A stretch of DNA of 64,000 nt from CAYZWU01 sp964482235. GTDB taxonomy: Bacteria > Planctomycetota > B15-G4 > CAYZWU01. The stretch is from positions 1-64,000 of the forward strand of contig CAYZWU010000023.1 of NCBI GenBank assembly GCA_964482235.1, read 5' to 3'. A program made the translations under genes and the position numbers. The notes under the pieces were generated by a model. That model was not told where the DNA came from and ran no database searches. It saw only the letters and a list, made by a program, of their open reading frames with translations. Positions 1 to 8,446 of this stretch are shown piece by piece. Positions within the stretch are counted from its first letter, which is position 1. Each line of letters starts with the position of its first letter.

Positions 1-54
1 GTATCTATCTATTTCTATATTCATCCAATTGCGTAGACCAAAAATTGCACCCAT
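1..54. other. AT-rich edge sequence unrelated to the gene that follows
   Basis: The first ~51 bases are clearly AT-rich, unlike the GC-rich remainder. Read in the frame of the following paralog fragment they contain a TAG stop at 34-36 and no similarity to the matching region of the other four copies. Similarity begins abruptly at the IYYPN motif (from base 55). A contig-end or assembly artefact is the simplest reading; a real deletion junction is possible. Confidence 0.6.
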
Positions 55-519
55 ATCTATTATCCGAACGGTACCTACAACGGCACATGGTGGTTCTCGT
101 CCGGCTGGCTGACCTGGCCCGCGAAACTCTTCGGCAGTGAAGGAGAGGCCGACATGACGTTCTACGGCGTCGGCGCTCAGGGTAACGACACCGGGCTTTA
201 TGCCGCGGGGAGTTTCACTGGAGGCGGCAGCCTCCTCTTCCTGCTGCGCGAGAACGAGACAGGTCTGGATGGATGGCTCGCTGCCTCGTTTCAGGAAACA
301 AACCAATACTTGCAGAACCAGGACATCACGCGGCTGGTGGGTGGATTCGCCTCCGGATTCCCGATCCCAATGAAGAACGCCCTAGGCGATTTCTATTTCC
401 TGAATGGGACCGTCCCGCCCCAGTTCAGCACCCGCACGGTCTATTTCCAGGGCCTGCTGGGCGATCCGCCGATCCAGCAGCCGCCGATCGACGCGTCGAA
501 CGGGCTGAGAGCCAACTGA
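55..519 (+). CDS. 3' fragment of tandem secreted paralog, copy 1
   Basis: This is the C-terminal ~154 residues of a protein family that occurs four more times just downstream. From IYYPN onward it aligns without gaps to the other copies, including the stretch LFGSEGEADMTFYGVGAQG and the C-terminal tail DASNGLRAN. The N-terminal two thirds are missing because the similarity stops at base 55 beside unrelated AT-rich sequence. Bases around 262-300 are nearly identical to the copy at 3170-4255, which points to recent duplication or gene conversion. Function is unknown. The intact copies carry signal peptides, so the family is probably exported. Confidence 0.75.
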   Translation: MYYPNGTYNGTWWFSSGWLTWPAKLFGSEGEADMTFYGVGAQGNDTGLYAAGSFTGGGSLLFLLRENETGLDGWLAASFQETNQYLQNQDITRLVGGFASGFPIPMKNALGDFYFLNGTVPPQFSTRTVYFQGLLGDPPIQQPPIDASNGLRAN

Positions 520-622
520 AAAGAACGCCTGTGGCTGCCTTGACGGCGCAGACACGTATACCCGTATCAGCGAGGTGAAGACGGACTTTGGAAGTTTGCC
601 TTGTCCAGACGGAAAACGGCCT

Positions 623-636
623 GCCCCACGTGGGGC
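623..636. promoter_or_regulatory. Palindromic site 1 (CCCACGTGGG core)
   Basis: A perfect 14-base palindrome, GCCCCACGTGGGGC. It is the first of three sites with the same 10-base core within 200 bases upstream of paralog copy 2. A dyad of this size, repeated, resembles an operator for a dimeric DNA-binding protein. No regulator gene is adjacent, so the role is inferred only from symmetry and repetition. Confidence 0.45.
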
Positions 637-661
637 GCGAGTGCACGGTGGAAGATTCCGT

Positions 662-675
662 GGCCCACGTGGGCC
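662..675. promoter_or_regulatory. Palindromic site 2 (CCCACGTGGG core)
   Basis: A perfect 14-base palindrome, GGCCCACGTGGGCC, starting 39 bases after site 1. The core is identical to sites 1 and 3 while the outer bases differ in a way that keeps the dyad symmetry. This favours a protein-binding or structural role over simple duplication. Confidence 0.45.
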
Positions 676-805
676 AAGATCCGCCTCGTCCTGGATTCCG
701 GAAAAAATGAAAAAGAGCTTCCCGAATAGCGTTCTGATTTATGGAAGCGCCTTCGTGATCGGGAATCGTGCGTCTTTTTCGATCGAGTGCGGTGAGTTCT
801 GCTGC

Positions 806-819
806 GGCCCACGTGGGGC
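806..819. promoter_or_regulatory. Palindromic site 3 (CCCACGTGGG core)
   Basis: GGCCCACGTGGGGC has the same 10-base core as the two upstream sites, with one mismatch in the outer dyad. It lies 53 bases before the start codon of paralog copy 2, so a bound protein could affect transcription or the leader of the array. Confidence 0.45.
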
Positions 820-872
820 GTTGGCACGGGAGGTCAGTGCCCGTCTCGACTGAAATACAGGGAGGTTTCTTG

Positions 873-1964
873 ATGAGGAGATCGATGAACAGGCTTGTTC
901 TCACTTTGATCTGCTTGGCTTTCTGGAACGGGACTGCTGTTGCGCAGTCGGAAATTCATGAAGTAGCCGGCGTGCGCTGTGGTCTCTGGAAGAACGGCGA
1001 GGTTGTACCGCTGCCAGGAGGTCCGCCCGATCACGGGATTTGCATCTGGGATAACTACTCCATCTCCTCCTGGTGGAGCGGCGTGGATACAGGCTATATC
1101 AATCTGGACTGGGGGAAGCTGCCCGTACCGTCGAGCGGGCTTTCTGACCACGTAATCGACGGCTTCACCTTCGCGTACGGGACCAACAACAGGGATCCTG
1201 CTGGAGACGCTTTTGCCGTCTACTACTATGATAGCTGCACGGGCTGGGGCAATCTGGGGGTTCATGAAGCCGCGTTCTTCTTCCAGGGTCTTCCCAATGG
1301 GTATGGCTTCCCGACCTTGCCGCCGGGGTACGGTTGGATCTGGAGCGTCACATACGATATCGAAGGTACAGGGTACGAGTTTTTTCTGGGGCGTGAGCTG
1401 GGCAATGGCATGATCCGTCTCCAGACAGCGACCATGGGCAGCAACGGTCTTGCTATGGGGACACGGATACCGAATACAGGCACTGAGAACGCCTTTGAGG
1501 TCTATTATCCCAGCGGTAAGTACAATGGGACATGGTGGGGACATAATTGGTGGGCCACATGGCCTGCGGAACTCTTCGGCAGTGAAGGCGAGGCCGACAT
1601 GACCTTGTACGGCGTCGGCGCCCAGGGCAACGGCACCGGCCTCTATGCCGCGGGAAACTATTCGGGGAGCGGCAGCCTCCTCTTCCTGCTGCGTGAAAAC
1701 GAGACCGGTCTGGATGGTTACCTGGCAGCCTCGTTTCAGGAAAGCAACCAGTACCTGCAAAATCTGGACATTACGCGGCTCGTGGGGAATTTTGCTGCCG
1801 GATATCCAAGATCGATGCAGAGGACGCTCGGCGATTTCTATGTCCTGAGAGGGACCGTCCCCCCTCAGTTCAGCACATGTACTGTCTATTTCCAGGGAAT
1901 GTTGGCCGATCTGCAGATGCAGCCGCCGCTGATCGATGCGTCGAACGGGCTCAGGGCCAACTGA
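873..1964 (+). CDS. Secreted protein of tandem paralog family, copy 2
   Basis: This 363-residue protein of unknown function begins with a basic N-terminus and hydrophobic stretch ending in VAQ (about residue 23), a likely Sec signal peptide. The ATG at 873 was chosen because GGAGG lies 7 bases upstream and because the length then matches copies 3-5; the open frame continues further upstream without a good start. Family-wide motifs are TGYINLDWGKLPVPSSGL, DGFTFAYGTNN, YDSCTGWGN, YNGTWWG and the tail DASNGLRAN. Aromatic and Gly/Asn-rich composition suggests a beta-sheet extracellular protein. It is the most divergent of the intact copies in the N-terminal half. No enzymatic motif is recognised. 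Confidence 0.8.
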   Translation: MRRSMNRLVLTLICLAFWNGTAVAQSEIHEVAGVRCGLWKNGEVVPLPGGPPDHGICIWDNYSISSWWSGVDTGYINLDWGKLPVPSSGLSDHVIDGFTFAYGTNNRDPAGDAFAVYYYDSCTGWGNLGVHEAAFFFQGLPNGYGFPTLPPGYGWIWSVTYDIEGTGYEFFLGRELGNGMIRLQTATMGSNGLAMGTRIPNTGTENAFEVYYPSGKYNGTWWGHNWWATWPAELFGSEGEADMTLYGVGAQGNGTGLYAAGNYSGSGSLLFLLRENETGLDGYLAASFQESNQYLQNLDITRLVGNFAAGYPRSMQRTLGDFYVLRGTVPPQFSTCTVYFQGMLADLQMQPPLIDASNGLRAN

Positions 1965-2025
1965 TCAGGATACCTGCCGCCGACTGACGGGCCGGCTCGC
2001 AATGGCGATTATGAGGATGTGCACG

Positions 2026-3108
2026 ATGAGAATCATGCTTCTGTTCCTTCTGACAGCTTTTCTCTCCGGATCAGTGCAAGCCCAGAACCGGGCCAGCGAG
2101 CTCATGAAGGCGGACGGCGGCTCCACGGTCCAGTGGAAGAACGGCGAGATCGTTCCCGGCGGCTTTCCTGACAGGGGCGGCTCGCTCTGGAACAACATGG
2201 CCATCACTCTCTGGTGGGGGAGCTGCGACACCGGCTACATCAACCTCGATTGGGGAAAGCTACCCGTTCCGTCGAGCGGGCTTCCCGATCATCTGATCGA
2301 CGGCTTCACCTTCGCCTACGGCACGAACAACTGCGAGGTCGACAAGGAGGAGTGGGCCGTCTATTTCTTCGACAGCTGCACAGGGTGGGGCAACACGGGG
2401 ATCATGGAATCCGGTTTTGTCTTTACCGGGCTTCCCGGCCAGCCGTGGTGGCCTTATTCGTGGATATGGTCGATTCAGGTCGATCTCGCGGGTACGGGTT
2501 ACGAGTTTCTTCTTGGTCACGATTTCGGCCTGGGCCTCAGCCGCCTCAGAACACCGCTCATGGGTCTCACCGGTCCCACAGTGGGAGACATGCCGAATAC
2601 ATCGGGGAACGGTCCCACTGGGACGGAGAACGTCTTCGACATCTATTACCCGGACTTCATCTACAACGGCAGCTGGTGGTTCGGGACCGGTTTCTGGGCG
2701 ACGTGGCCGGCCGAGCTCTTCGGCACGGAGGGCGAAGCCGACATGACTTTCTACGGCGTCGGCGCGCCAGGCAATGACACGGGACTCCATGCCGCGGGCA
2801 GTTTTTCGGGAGGCGGCAGCCTCCTCTTCCTTCTTCGTGAAAACGAGACCGGTCTCGATGGCTGCCTGGCCGCTTCCTTCCAGCAAACGAACCATTACCT
2901 GCAGAACCTGGACGTCACGCGGCTGGTAGGCGGGTTCGTTGCCGGCTTCCCCCGACCGATGCAGGCTGCCGTCGGCGATTTCCATTTTCTGAGAGGGACC
3001 GTCCCGCCTCGGTACAGCGGCTGCACAATCTACTTCCAGGGGGTGCTGGGCGCCTCGCTGCCGGTGCAGCCGCCGCTCGATGCCTCGAACGGCCTCAGAG
3101 CCAACTGA
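2026..3108 (+). CDS. Secreted protein of tandem paralog family, copy 3
   Basis: A 360-residue exported protein of unknown function. The signal peptide spans about residues 1-20 (MRIMLLFLLTAFLSGSVQAQ). The start at 2026 matches the start of copies 4 and 5; several in-frame ATGs lie just upstream, but aligning the spacers places GAGGATG at the ribosome-binding position. It shares the family motifs with its neighbours (INLDWGKLPVPSSGL, FFDSCTGWGN, LFGTEGEADMTFYGVGA, DASNGLRAN). The spacer before it (~60 bases) is itself conserved between copies, so the duplicated unit included the intergenic region. Its C-terminal third is nearly identical to those of copies 1, 2 and 4. Confidence 0.8.
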   Translation: MRIMLLFLLTAFLSGSVQAQNRASELMKADGGSTVQWKNGEIVPGGFPDRGGSLWNNMAITLWWGSCDTGYINLDWGKLPVPSSGLPDHLIDGFTFAYGTNNCEVDKEEWAVYFFDSCTGWGNTGIMESGFVFTGLPGQPWWPYSWIWSIQVDLAGTGYEFLLGHDFGLGLSRLRTPLMGLTGPTVGDMPNTSGNGPTGTENVFDIYYPDFIYNGSWWFGTGFWATWPAELFGTEGEADMTFYGVGAPGNDTGLHAAGSFSGGGSLLFLLRENETGLDGCLAASFQQTNHYLQNLDVTRLVGGFVAGFPRPMQAAVGDFHFLRGTVPPRYSGCTIYFQGVLGASLPVQPPLDASNGLRAN

Positions 3109-3169
3109 AAGAAAGCCTGCCGTCGCATGACGGGCCGGCTCGAGATGTCCAGAACGATGGAGGTGAGCG

Positions 3170-4255
3170 ATGAGGATCGGACTCGTGCTTCTTCTGGCGA
3201 CTCTTCTTTCCGGATCCGCCGAAGCCCAGGGCCGGGCCGGGGAGCTCATGAAGCCGGACGGCGGATCCACGATCCAGTGGAAGAACGGCGGGATCGTTCC
3301 GGGCAGCTCTCCTGATCGGGGCGGCTCGCTCTGGAACAACATGGCCATCTCCGCCTGGTGGTCTGGTGTCAACACCGGCTACATCAACCTCGACTGGGGC
3401 AAGCTGCCCGTGCCATCGAGCGGGCTTCCCGACCATCTGATCGACGGCTTCATATTCTCCTATGGAACGAACAACTGTGAATTCGACATGGAGGAGTGGG
3501 CCGTCTATTTCTTCGACAGCTGCACTGGGTGGGGCAACATAGGGATCCTGGAATCCGGCTTCGTCTTCACCGGACTCCCGGGTGTACCCTGGTGGCCCTG
3601 GTACGGGTGGGTCTGGTCGATCCAGGTCGATCTCGAGGGATCGGGCTACGAGTTTCTTCTCGATCAGGATTTCGGTCTGGGATTGAGCCGCCTGAGGACA
3701 CCGCTCATGGGCAACACGGGTGCCGTAGTGGGAGACAGGCCGAACGCCTATGGCAACGGCCCCACGGGCACGCAGAACGCCTTCGACATCTATTACCCGA
3801 ACCTCAAGTACAACGGTAGCTGGTGGTTCGGGAGCAACTTCTGGGCGACCTGGGCGGCCGAGCTCTTCGGCACGGAGGGCGAAGCCGACATGACGTTCTA
3901 CGGCGTCGGCACGCAAGGCAACGACACGGGACTTTATGCCGCAGGAAGCTTTTCGGGAGGCGGCAGCCTCCTCTTCCTGCTGCGTGAAAACGAGACAGGT
4001 CTGGATGGATGGCTCGCTGCCTCGTTTCAGGAAATGAACCATTACCTGCCGAACCTGGACGTCACGCGGCTGGTGGGAGGATTTGCAGCCGGATTTCCCA
4101 TGCCGATGCAGAACGCTCTCGGTGATTTCTACTTCCTGAAAGGGACGATCCCGCCCCAGTGCAGCGCCTACACGATTTATTTCCAGGGAGTGCTGAGCGA
4201 TGCGCCGCTCCAGCAGCCGCCGCTCGACGCATCGAACGGCCTCCGGGCCAACTGA
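3170..4255 (+). CDS. Secreted protein of tandem paralog family, copy 4
   Basis: A 361-residue protein with a signal peptide to about residue 19 (cleavage after SAEA). A strong GGAGGTG site precedes the ATG at 3170. It is closest to copy 3 over most of its length. The block around 3995-4033 is nearly base-for-base the same as in copy 1 (262-300), which implies recent duplication or gene conversion. Function is unknown. The four intact copies are in the same direction with short conserved spacers and may be one transcription unit. Confidence 0.8.
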   Translation: MRIGLVLLLATLLSGSAEAQGRAGELMKPDGGSTIQWKNGGIVPGSSPDRGGSLWNNMAISAWWSGVNTGYINLDWGKLPVPSSGLPDHLIDGFIFSYGTNNCEFDMEEWAVYFFDSCTGWGNIGILESGFVFTGLPGVPWWPWYGWVWSIQVDLEGSGYEFLLDQDFGLGLSRLRTPLMGNTGAVVGDRPNAYGNGPTGTQNAFDIYYPNLKYNGSWWFGSNFWATWAAELFGTEGEADMTFYGVGTQGNDTGLYAAGSFSGGGSLLFLLRENETGLDGWLAASFQEMNHYLPNLDVTRLVGGFAAGFPMPMQNALGDFYFLKGTIPPQCSAYTIYFQGVLSDAPLQQPPLDASNGLRAN

Positions 4256-4317
4256 AAAGGACGTCTGCCACGCCCTGACGGGCTGACTCGAATAATCCAG
4301 ATTGTCGGAGGTGATCA

Positions 4318-5418
4318 ATGAGGATCGTGCTCTTGTTATTCCTGGCGACTTTTCTTTCCGGATCTGCCAAAGCCCAGAATCAAGCCAGTGAGCTCGTGAA
4401 GCCGGCCGGCGGATCCACGGTGCAGTGGGTGAACGGCGAGATCATTCCCGGAAGCTCCCCTGACATGGGAGGCTCGGTCTGGAAGAACATGGCGATAGCG
4501 GCCTGGTGGTCGGGTGTCGAAACGGGCTACATCAATCTCGACTGGGGCAAGCTGCCCGTGCCGTCGAGCGGGCTTCCCGATCACCTGATCGACGGTTTCA
4601 CCTTCACTTACGGCACGAACAACTTGGAGGTGGACATGGAGGAATGGGCTGTATACTTCTTCGATAGCTGCACCGGCTGGGGAAACGTGGGATTGATGGA
4701 AGCCGGCTTTCTGTTCACCGGGCTCCCGGGCGATCCGTCGTCGTGGATGGGGGGGCTCGGTTGGGTCTGGGTGATCCAGGTCGATCTCGATGGATCGGGC
4801 TACGAGTTCCTTCTCGATCAGGATTTCGGCCTGGGAATGAGCCGCATGAGGACTCCGCTCGGACTCGGCGGCACGGGTACCGTGCTGGGAGACAGGCCCA
4901 ACGCGTGGAACAACGGCCCCACGGGGACGGAGAACGCCTTCGACATCTACTACCCGAACCTCAAGTACAACGGCACCTGGTGGTTCGGGAGCTACTACTG
5001 GGCGACCTGGACGGCCGAGCTCTTCGGCTCGGAGGGGGAGTCGGACATGACCTTCAACGGCGTGGGTGCCCAGGGGAACGACGCCGGGCTCCATGCCACT
5101 GGCATCTTCACGGGAGGCGGCACAACCCGGTTCCTCCTGCGCCGGAACGGCCTCGATGCAGACGGTTATCTGATCGCCTCCCTTTCGTCCGATCACCGGT
5201 ACATCGGTGGCGCCTACGATCTGACGCGGTTGACGGGGCCCATGATAGCGAGTTTTCCGAGGATGATGACGAGTCTCTACCTGGGGGACTTCTTCGTTCT
5301 GAACGTCGATGTTCCGGCCGCGCAGAGCCACATGACCGTCTACTTTCAAGGGATTCTGGATGAAATACCGGCATTGCAACCGCCGCTCGATGCCTCGAAC
5401 GGCCTCCGGGCCAACTGA
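4318..5418 (+). CDS. Secreted protein of tandem paralog family, copy 5
   Basis: A 366-residue last member of the array, with signal peptide MRIVLLLFLATFLSGSAKAQ and GGAGGTG upstream of the ATG. The first ~255 residues are close to copies 3 and 4. From about residue 260 the sequence departs: the shared LLFLLRENETGLDG block becomes TRFLLRRNGLDADG, and the next ~80 residues share only scattered positions. The end (PPLDASNGLRAN) is again identical. This mosaic pattern suggests that the other copies were homogenised in the C-terminal region, or that this copy acquired a different segment. Function is unknown. Confidence 0.8.
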   Translation: MRIVLLLFLATFLSGSAKAQNQASELVKPAGGSTVQWVNGEIIPGSSPDMGGSVWKNMAIAAWWSGVETGYINLDWGKLPVPSSGLPDHLIDGFTFTYGTNNLEVDMEEWAVYFFDSCTGWGNVGLMEAGFLFTGLPGDPSSWMGGLGWVWVIQVDLDGSGYEFLLDQDFGLGMSRMRTPLGLGGTGTVLGDRPNAWNNGPTGTENAFDIYYPNLKYNGTWWFGSYYWATWTAELFGSEGESDMTFNGVGAQGNDAGLHATGIFTGGGTTRFLLRRNGLDADGYLIASLSSDHRYIGGAYDLTRLTGPMIASFPRMMTSLYLGDFFVLNVDVPAAQSHMTVYFQGILDEIPALQPPLDASNGLRAN

Positions 5419-5524
5419 TCCTCGACGGGGAATGGACTGCCGGAGCTACCTGATCGGATCTGCAGCGTGCAATCGGGGGGCGCTGACGCAGAGCCGTGGA
5501 AAGTAGCAGTTCGAGCCTGCCGGT

Positions 5525-6097
5525 TCAGAGCGGGAGGATCACGTCGTCGAGCGCCCGCTTCGGCACGTGGTGAACGTCGCTGTCGTCGCGGAAATACTTG
5601 ATGTTGCCGTCAGGGCCCACTTCTTCGAGGACGACCTCCTCGCCCGGCACGCCGAGAGCGATGATCAGCAGGATGTCGTACTGGTCCGGGATGAGGAGAT
5701 CCCGCGCGAGCCGGGTCTTGTCGATCGATCCGATCATGCACGCCCCGATCCCCTTCTCCATGGCGCCGAGGACGATGCTCTGCGCCGCGATCCCGGGATC
5801 GAGCCCTGCGTTCCTGGCCACCGACCTGTCGCCCAGAAGAACGATGTAACCCTTGGGCCGCTCACCCTCCTTCGGGCCGGGCCAATCCTTGAGATAGCCG
5901 GCCCAGGCGATGCACGGGAAGATCTTCCCGTTCTTCGGCTCCTCGTAGGAGAGGACGAACTTGAGCGGCTGCCGGTTCGCGCCCGACGCAGAAAGGCGCG
6001 CCAGATCGACGAGCCCGCTGAGCGTCTCCCGCGAGAGGGGATCCTGCTCGAAGCGCCGGTAGCTGCGCGTCCTCTTGACCAGGTCCTTCATTTCCAT
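5525..6097 (-). CDS. Nitroreductase family protein
   Basis: A 190-residue FMN-dependent nitroreductase-fold oxidoreductase, probably cytosolic and using NAD(P)H. The N-terminal TRSYRRFEQDPLSRETL matches the flavin-binding Arg-rich start of the family. GAMEKGIGACMIGSIDK and IIALGVPGEEVVLEE match the later conserved glycine and the C-terminal GxPxE region. The start at 6097 (MEMKD) has AAGGAG 7 bases upstream; a longer reading to 6136 lacks such a site. Substrate cannot be told from sequence; the family includes quinone, nitroaromatic and enone reductases. It points the same way as the peptidase behind it, with a 46-base gap. Confidence 0.85.
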   Translation of the reverse strand: MEMKDLVKRTRSYRRFEQDPLSRETLSGLVDLARLSASGANRQPLKFVLSYEEPKNGKIFPCIAWAGYLKDWPGPKEGERPKGYIVLLGDRSVARNAGLDPGIAAQSIVLGAMEKGIGACMIGSIDKTRLARDLLIPDQYDILLIIALGVPGEEVVLEEVGPDGNIKYFRDDSDVHHVPKRALDDVILPL

Positions 6098-6143
6098 GGC
6101 GTTTCTCCTTGCTGAACAGGCCGGTTGACTTTTCAACGGGCTG

Positions 6144-8309
6144 TCAAAGCTTCACGCCGAGCTGCCGGCAGAGGAAGATCGTCTGGTCGGTCTCCTCCTC
6201 GATCTGCAGGCTGACCGGCGTGCCGCCCGAGTGGCCGGCCTTGGTGCTGTAGAGGAGAAGAACCGGCTTCTCCGGTCCCGAGGCCGTGGCCGACTGAAGC
6301 AGGGCGGTCATCTTTCGCGCATGGAGCGGTGCCACGCGCGTGTCCGCGTCACCGGTGACGAGGAGGACGGCCGGGTATTCCACACCGGCCTTCACGTTGT
6401 GGTAAGGCGAGTAGGCGTGGAGGAACACGAACTGCTCCGGGTCATCGGCCGAGCCGTACTCGGGGATCCAGAGCTTGGCGCGCAGGAACATGTGATACCG
6501 CACCATGTCGAGCAGGGGGTAGGTGCAGATCACGGCGCCGAAGAGGTCCGGCTTCTGGCAGAGGGCCGCGCCGACCAGCAGGCCGCCGTTGCTGCCGCCC
6601 GAGATGGCGAGCTTCGGCGGGCTGGTGTAGCCCTTCGCGACGAGCCACTCGGCCGCTGCGATGAAGTCGTCGTACACGTTCTGCTTCTCGCCGAGCATGC
6701 CGGCGCGGTGCCACTCCTCGCCGAACTCTCCGCCTCCGCGCAGGTTGGCCACCACATAGACGCCGCCGAGCTCGGCCCAGGCGAGGCCGAAGGCGCTGAA
6801 CCGCGGCAGCAGGCTCGCGTTGAAACCGCCGTATCCCGTGAGCAGCGTGGGATTCGAACCGTCCAGCTCGATCCCCCTGGCATGGAGGATGAACATCGGC
6901 ACCCGGGTTCCGTCCTTCGACTCGAACCACTTCTGGACCACGACGAACCGCTCGCTGTCCACGGGGATGTCCCGCCTGGCCCAGATGTCCGTCGTCCCGT
7001 CCGCCACGTCGTACCGGAAGATCGTGTTGGGAATGTGGAAGGAGTTGAAGGAGTAGAACGCCTCGCTGTTGTCCCAGAGCCCGGAGACGTTGCTCACCGT
7101 GCCGAGCGCCGGGCCGGTGATGCGGCCCGTCTCCCTTCCCTCTGTGTCGAAGATCTTGACGCAGGAAACCACGTTCTCCAGGTACCGAACGAAGATCTTG
7201 CCGCCGCAGAGGTTGAATCCCTGGTTGACGTGCTTGGTTTCAGGGATGAGCTCCCTCCAGCTGCCGCGGGCCGGATCGGCAAGATCGACAGCCATGATGC
7301 GGCCGTTCGAGGCCTGCCAGTTCGTCCAGAGATAGAGCGTGTCGCCGCCGATCTGCGCCCGGAAACGGCTGTCGACGTCGTTGACCAGCGGAACGACGGG
7401 ACCGCCTTCAGCCAGGTTCTGGAAGTAGATGTCGCTCCGGCGCGCCCCGGTCCCGTGGAAGACCGTGAAGATCAGGTATCGCGCGTCCGGACTGAGGCTT
7501 GCGGCGATGATATGGCCGGGACCGATCGACGATCCGAAGACGAGCTTGTCGCCGGCGACCTCAGTTCCCATCGCATGGAAGTAGGCTCGCGGACCCTCCT
7601 TCTCGATGCGCGCGTAGTAGAAGCCGCTCTTGTCGGGGAGCAGCCTGCCGCCTGTGTAGAGCGCTCTCGGAAAGCTGTCGGGCAGATGCTGCCGCGTTGC
7701 GACGTCGAGCATCCGGATCACGGTCTCGTCCTCGCCACCCTTCCGGACCCGGTAGGCGACCAGGCTGCCGTCAAGCGACACGTCGAGGAGCCTCACGCTC
7801 GTGCTGCGGTCCTCGCTCATGGGATGGGGATCGACGAGCACCTCGTCCTTCCCCGTGAATCCCCTGCGCATGTAGATGATCGTCTGTTCCTGGTCCGCCA
7901 GCCTCTTGGAGAAGAAGTAGCAGCCGTTGCGGAGCCGGGGCGACCCCAGGCTGTCCACCTTCATCAGCTCGGCGAATCTCTTCTCGAGCCTCTCCCGTCC
8001 GGGGACCGGATCGAGAAAGGCGCGGGCATAGCTGTTCTGGACGTCGATCCATTCCCTCGTCCGGGGGCTCTCCTGATCCTCGAGCCACCTGTACGGATCG
8101 ACGATCTCGATGCCGTGCAGGCTGTCGACCACGTTTTCGATCTGCGTGACCGGCGGCTTCCCGGGCAGGGGAGCCGTGTCTGCCGCAATCCGGTTGTCGA
8201 GACACGACTCCTGTTGATCCTCCGGCAAGGGCGTGTCGCAGGACACGAGCACCAGGGAACCGAGCGCGAGAACGATCGTCAGAAGAAAGAGTCGTGGAAT
8301 TGCGGACAT
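6144..8309 (-). CDS. Prolyl oligopeptidase family lipoprotein (S9A)
   Basis: A 721-residue serine peptidase of the prolyl oligopeptidase family. The N-terminus is a lipoprotein signal with lipobox LVSC at about residues 21-24, so it is probably membrane-anchored outside the cytoplasm. Residues ~60-470 form the beta-propeller, opening with the typical DPYRWLED motif. The C-terminal alpha/beta-hydrolase domain has the nucleophile in GGSNGG (Ser ~573), Asp in DADTRV (~656) and His in KAGHSGG (~693), so the triad looks complete. An AAGGAG site precedes the ATG. Expected activity is cleavage of short peptides after proline. Confidence 0.93.
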   Translation of the reverse strand: MSAIPRLFLLTIVLALGSLVLVSCDTPLPEDQQESCLDNRIAADTAPLPGKPPVTQIENVVDSLHGIEIVDPYRWLEDQESPRTREWIDVQNSYARAFLDPVPGRERLEKRFAELMKVDSLGSPRLRNGCYFFSKRLADQEQTIIYMRRGFTGKDEVLVDPHPMSEDRSTSVRLLDVSLDGSLVAYRVRKGGEDETVIRMLDVATRQHLPDSFPRALYTGGRLLPDKSGFYYARIEKEGPRAYFHAMGTEVAGDKLVFGSSIGPGHIIAASLSPDARYLIFTVFHGTGARRSDIYFQNLAEGGPVVPLVNDVDSRFRAQIGGDTLYLWTNWQASNGRIMAVDLADPARGSWRELIPETKHVNQGFNLCGGKIFVRYLENVVSCVKIFDTEGRETGRITGPALGTVSNVSGLWDNSEAFYSFNSFHIPNTIFRYDVADGTTDIWARRDIPVDSERFVVVQKWFESKDGTRVPMFILHARGIELDGSNPTLLTGYGGFNASLLPRFSAFGLAWAELGGVYVVANLRGGGEFGEEWHRAGMLGEKQNVYDDFIAAAEWLVAKGYTSPPKLAISGGSNGGLLVGAALCQKPDLFGAVICTYPLLDMVRYHMFLRAKLWIPEYGSADDPEQFVFLHAYSPYHNVKAGVEYPAVLLVTGDADTRVAPLHARKMTALLQSATASGPEKPVLLLYSTKAGHSGGTPVSLQIEEETDQTIFLCRQLGVKL

Positions 8310-8446
8310 GATCTGAGCTCCTTGTCTTCAAAGATGGCAGCGAGACGGTGCAGCCGCAGACTGCCCGGACAGGGGTGCCGAAGATTGAATTGAGCAGCCC
8401 GGATCTGGATTGGGACTCGGATGTCGACGGGCTGTTTTTCGGTCTG

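Larger units (their letters stand above)
520..872. other. Gene-free spacer with three palindromic sites
   Basis: This 353-base spacer separates copy 1 from copy 2 and is much longer than the ~60-base spacers between later copies. Its first ~40 bases resemble the start of the other intergenic spacers. It contains three copies of the palindrome CCCACGTGGG (623-636, 662-675, 806-819, listed separately). No convincing coding potential or tRNA is seen. A GGAGG ribosome binding site lies just before the ATG at 873. Confidence 0.6.

Noticed and set aside
6231..8393. A 720-residue open frame on the plus strand
   Set aside because: It lies fully opposite the prolyl oligopeptidase gene, whose catalytic triad and signal peptide are clear; the antisense frame has low-complexity Arg/Glu/Val composition.
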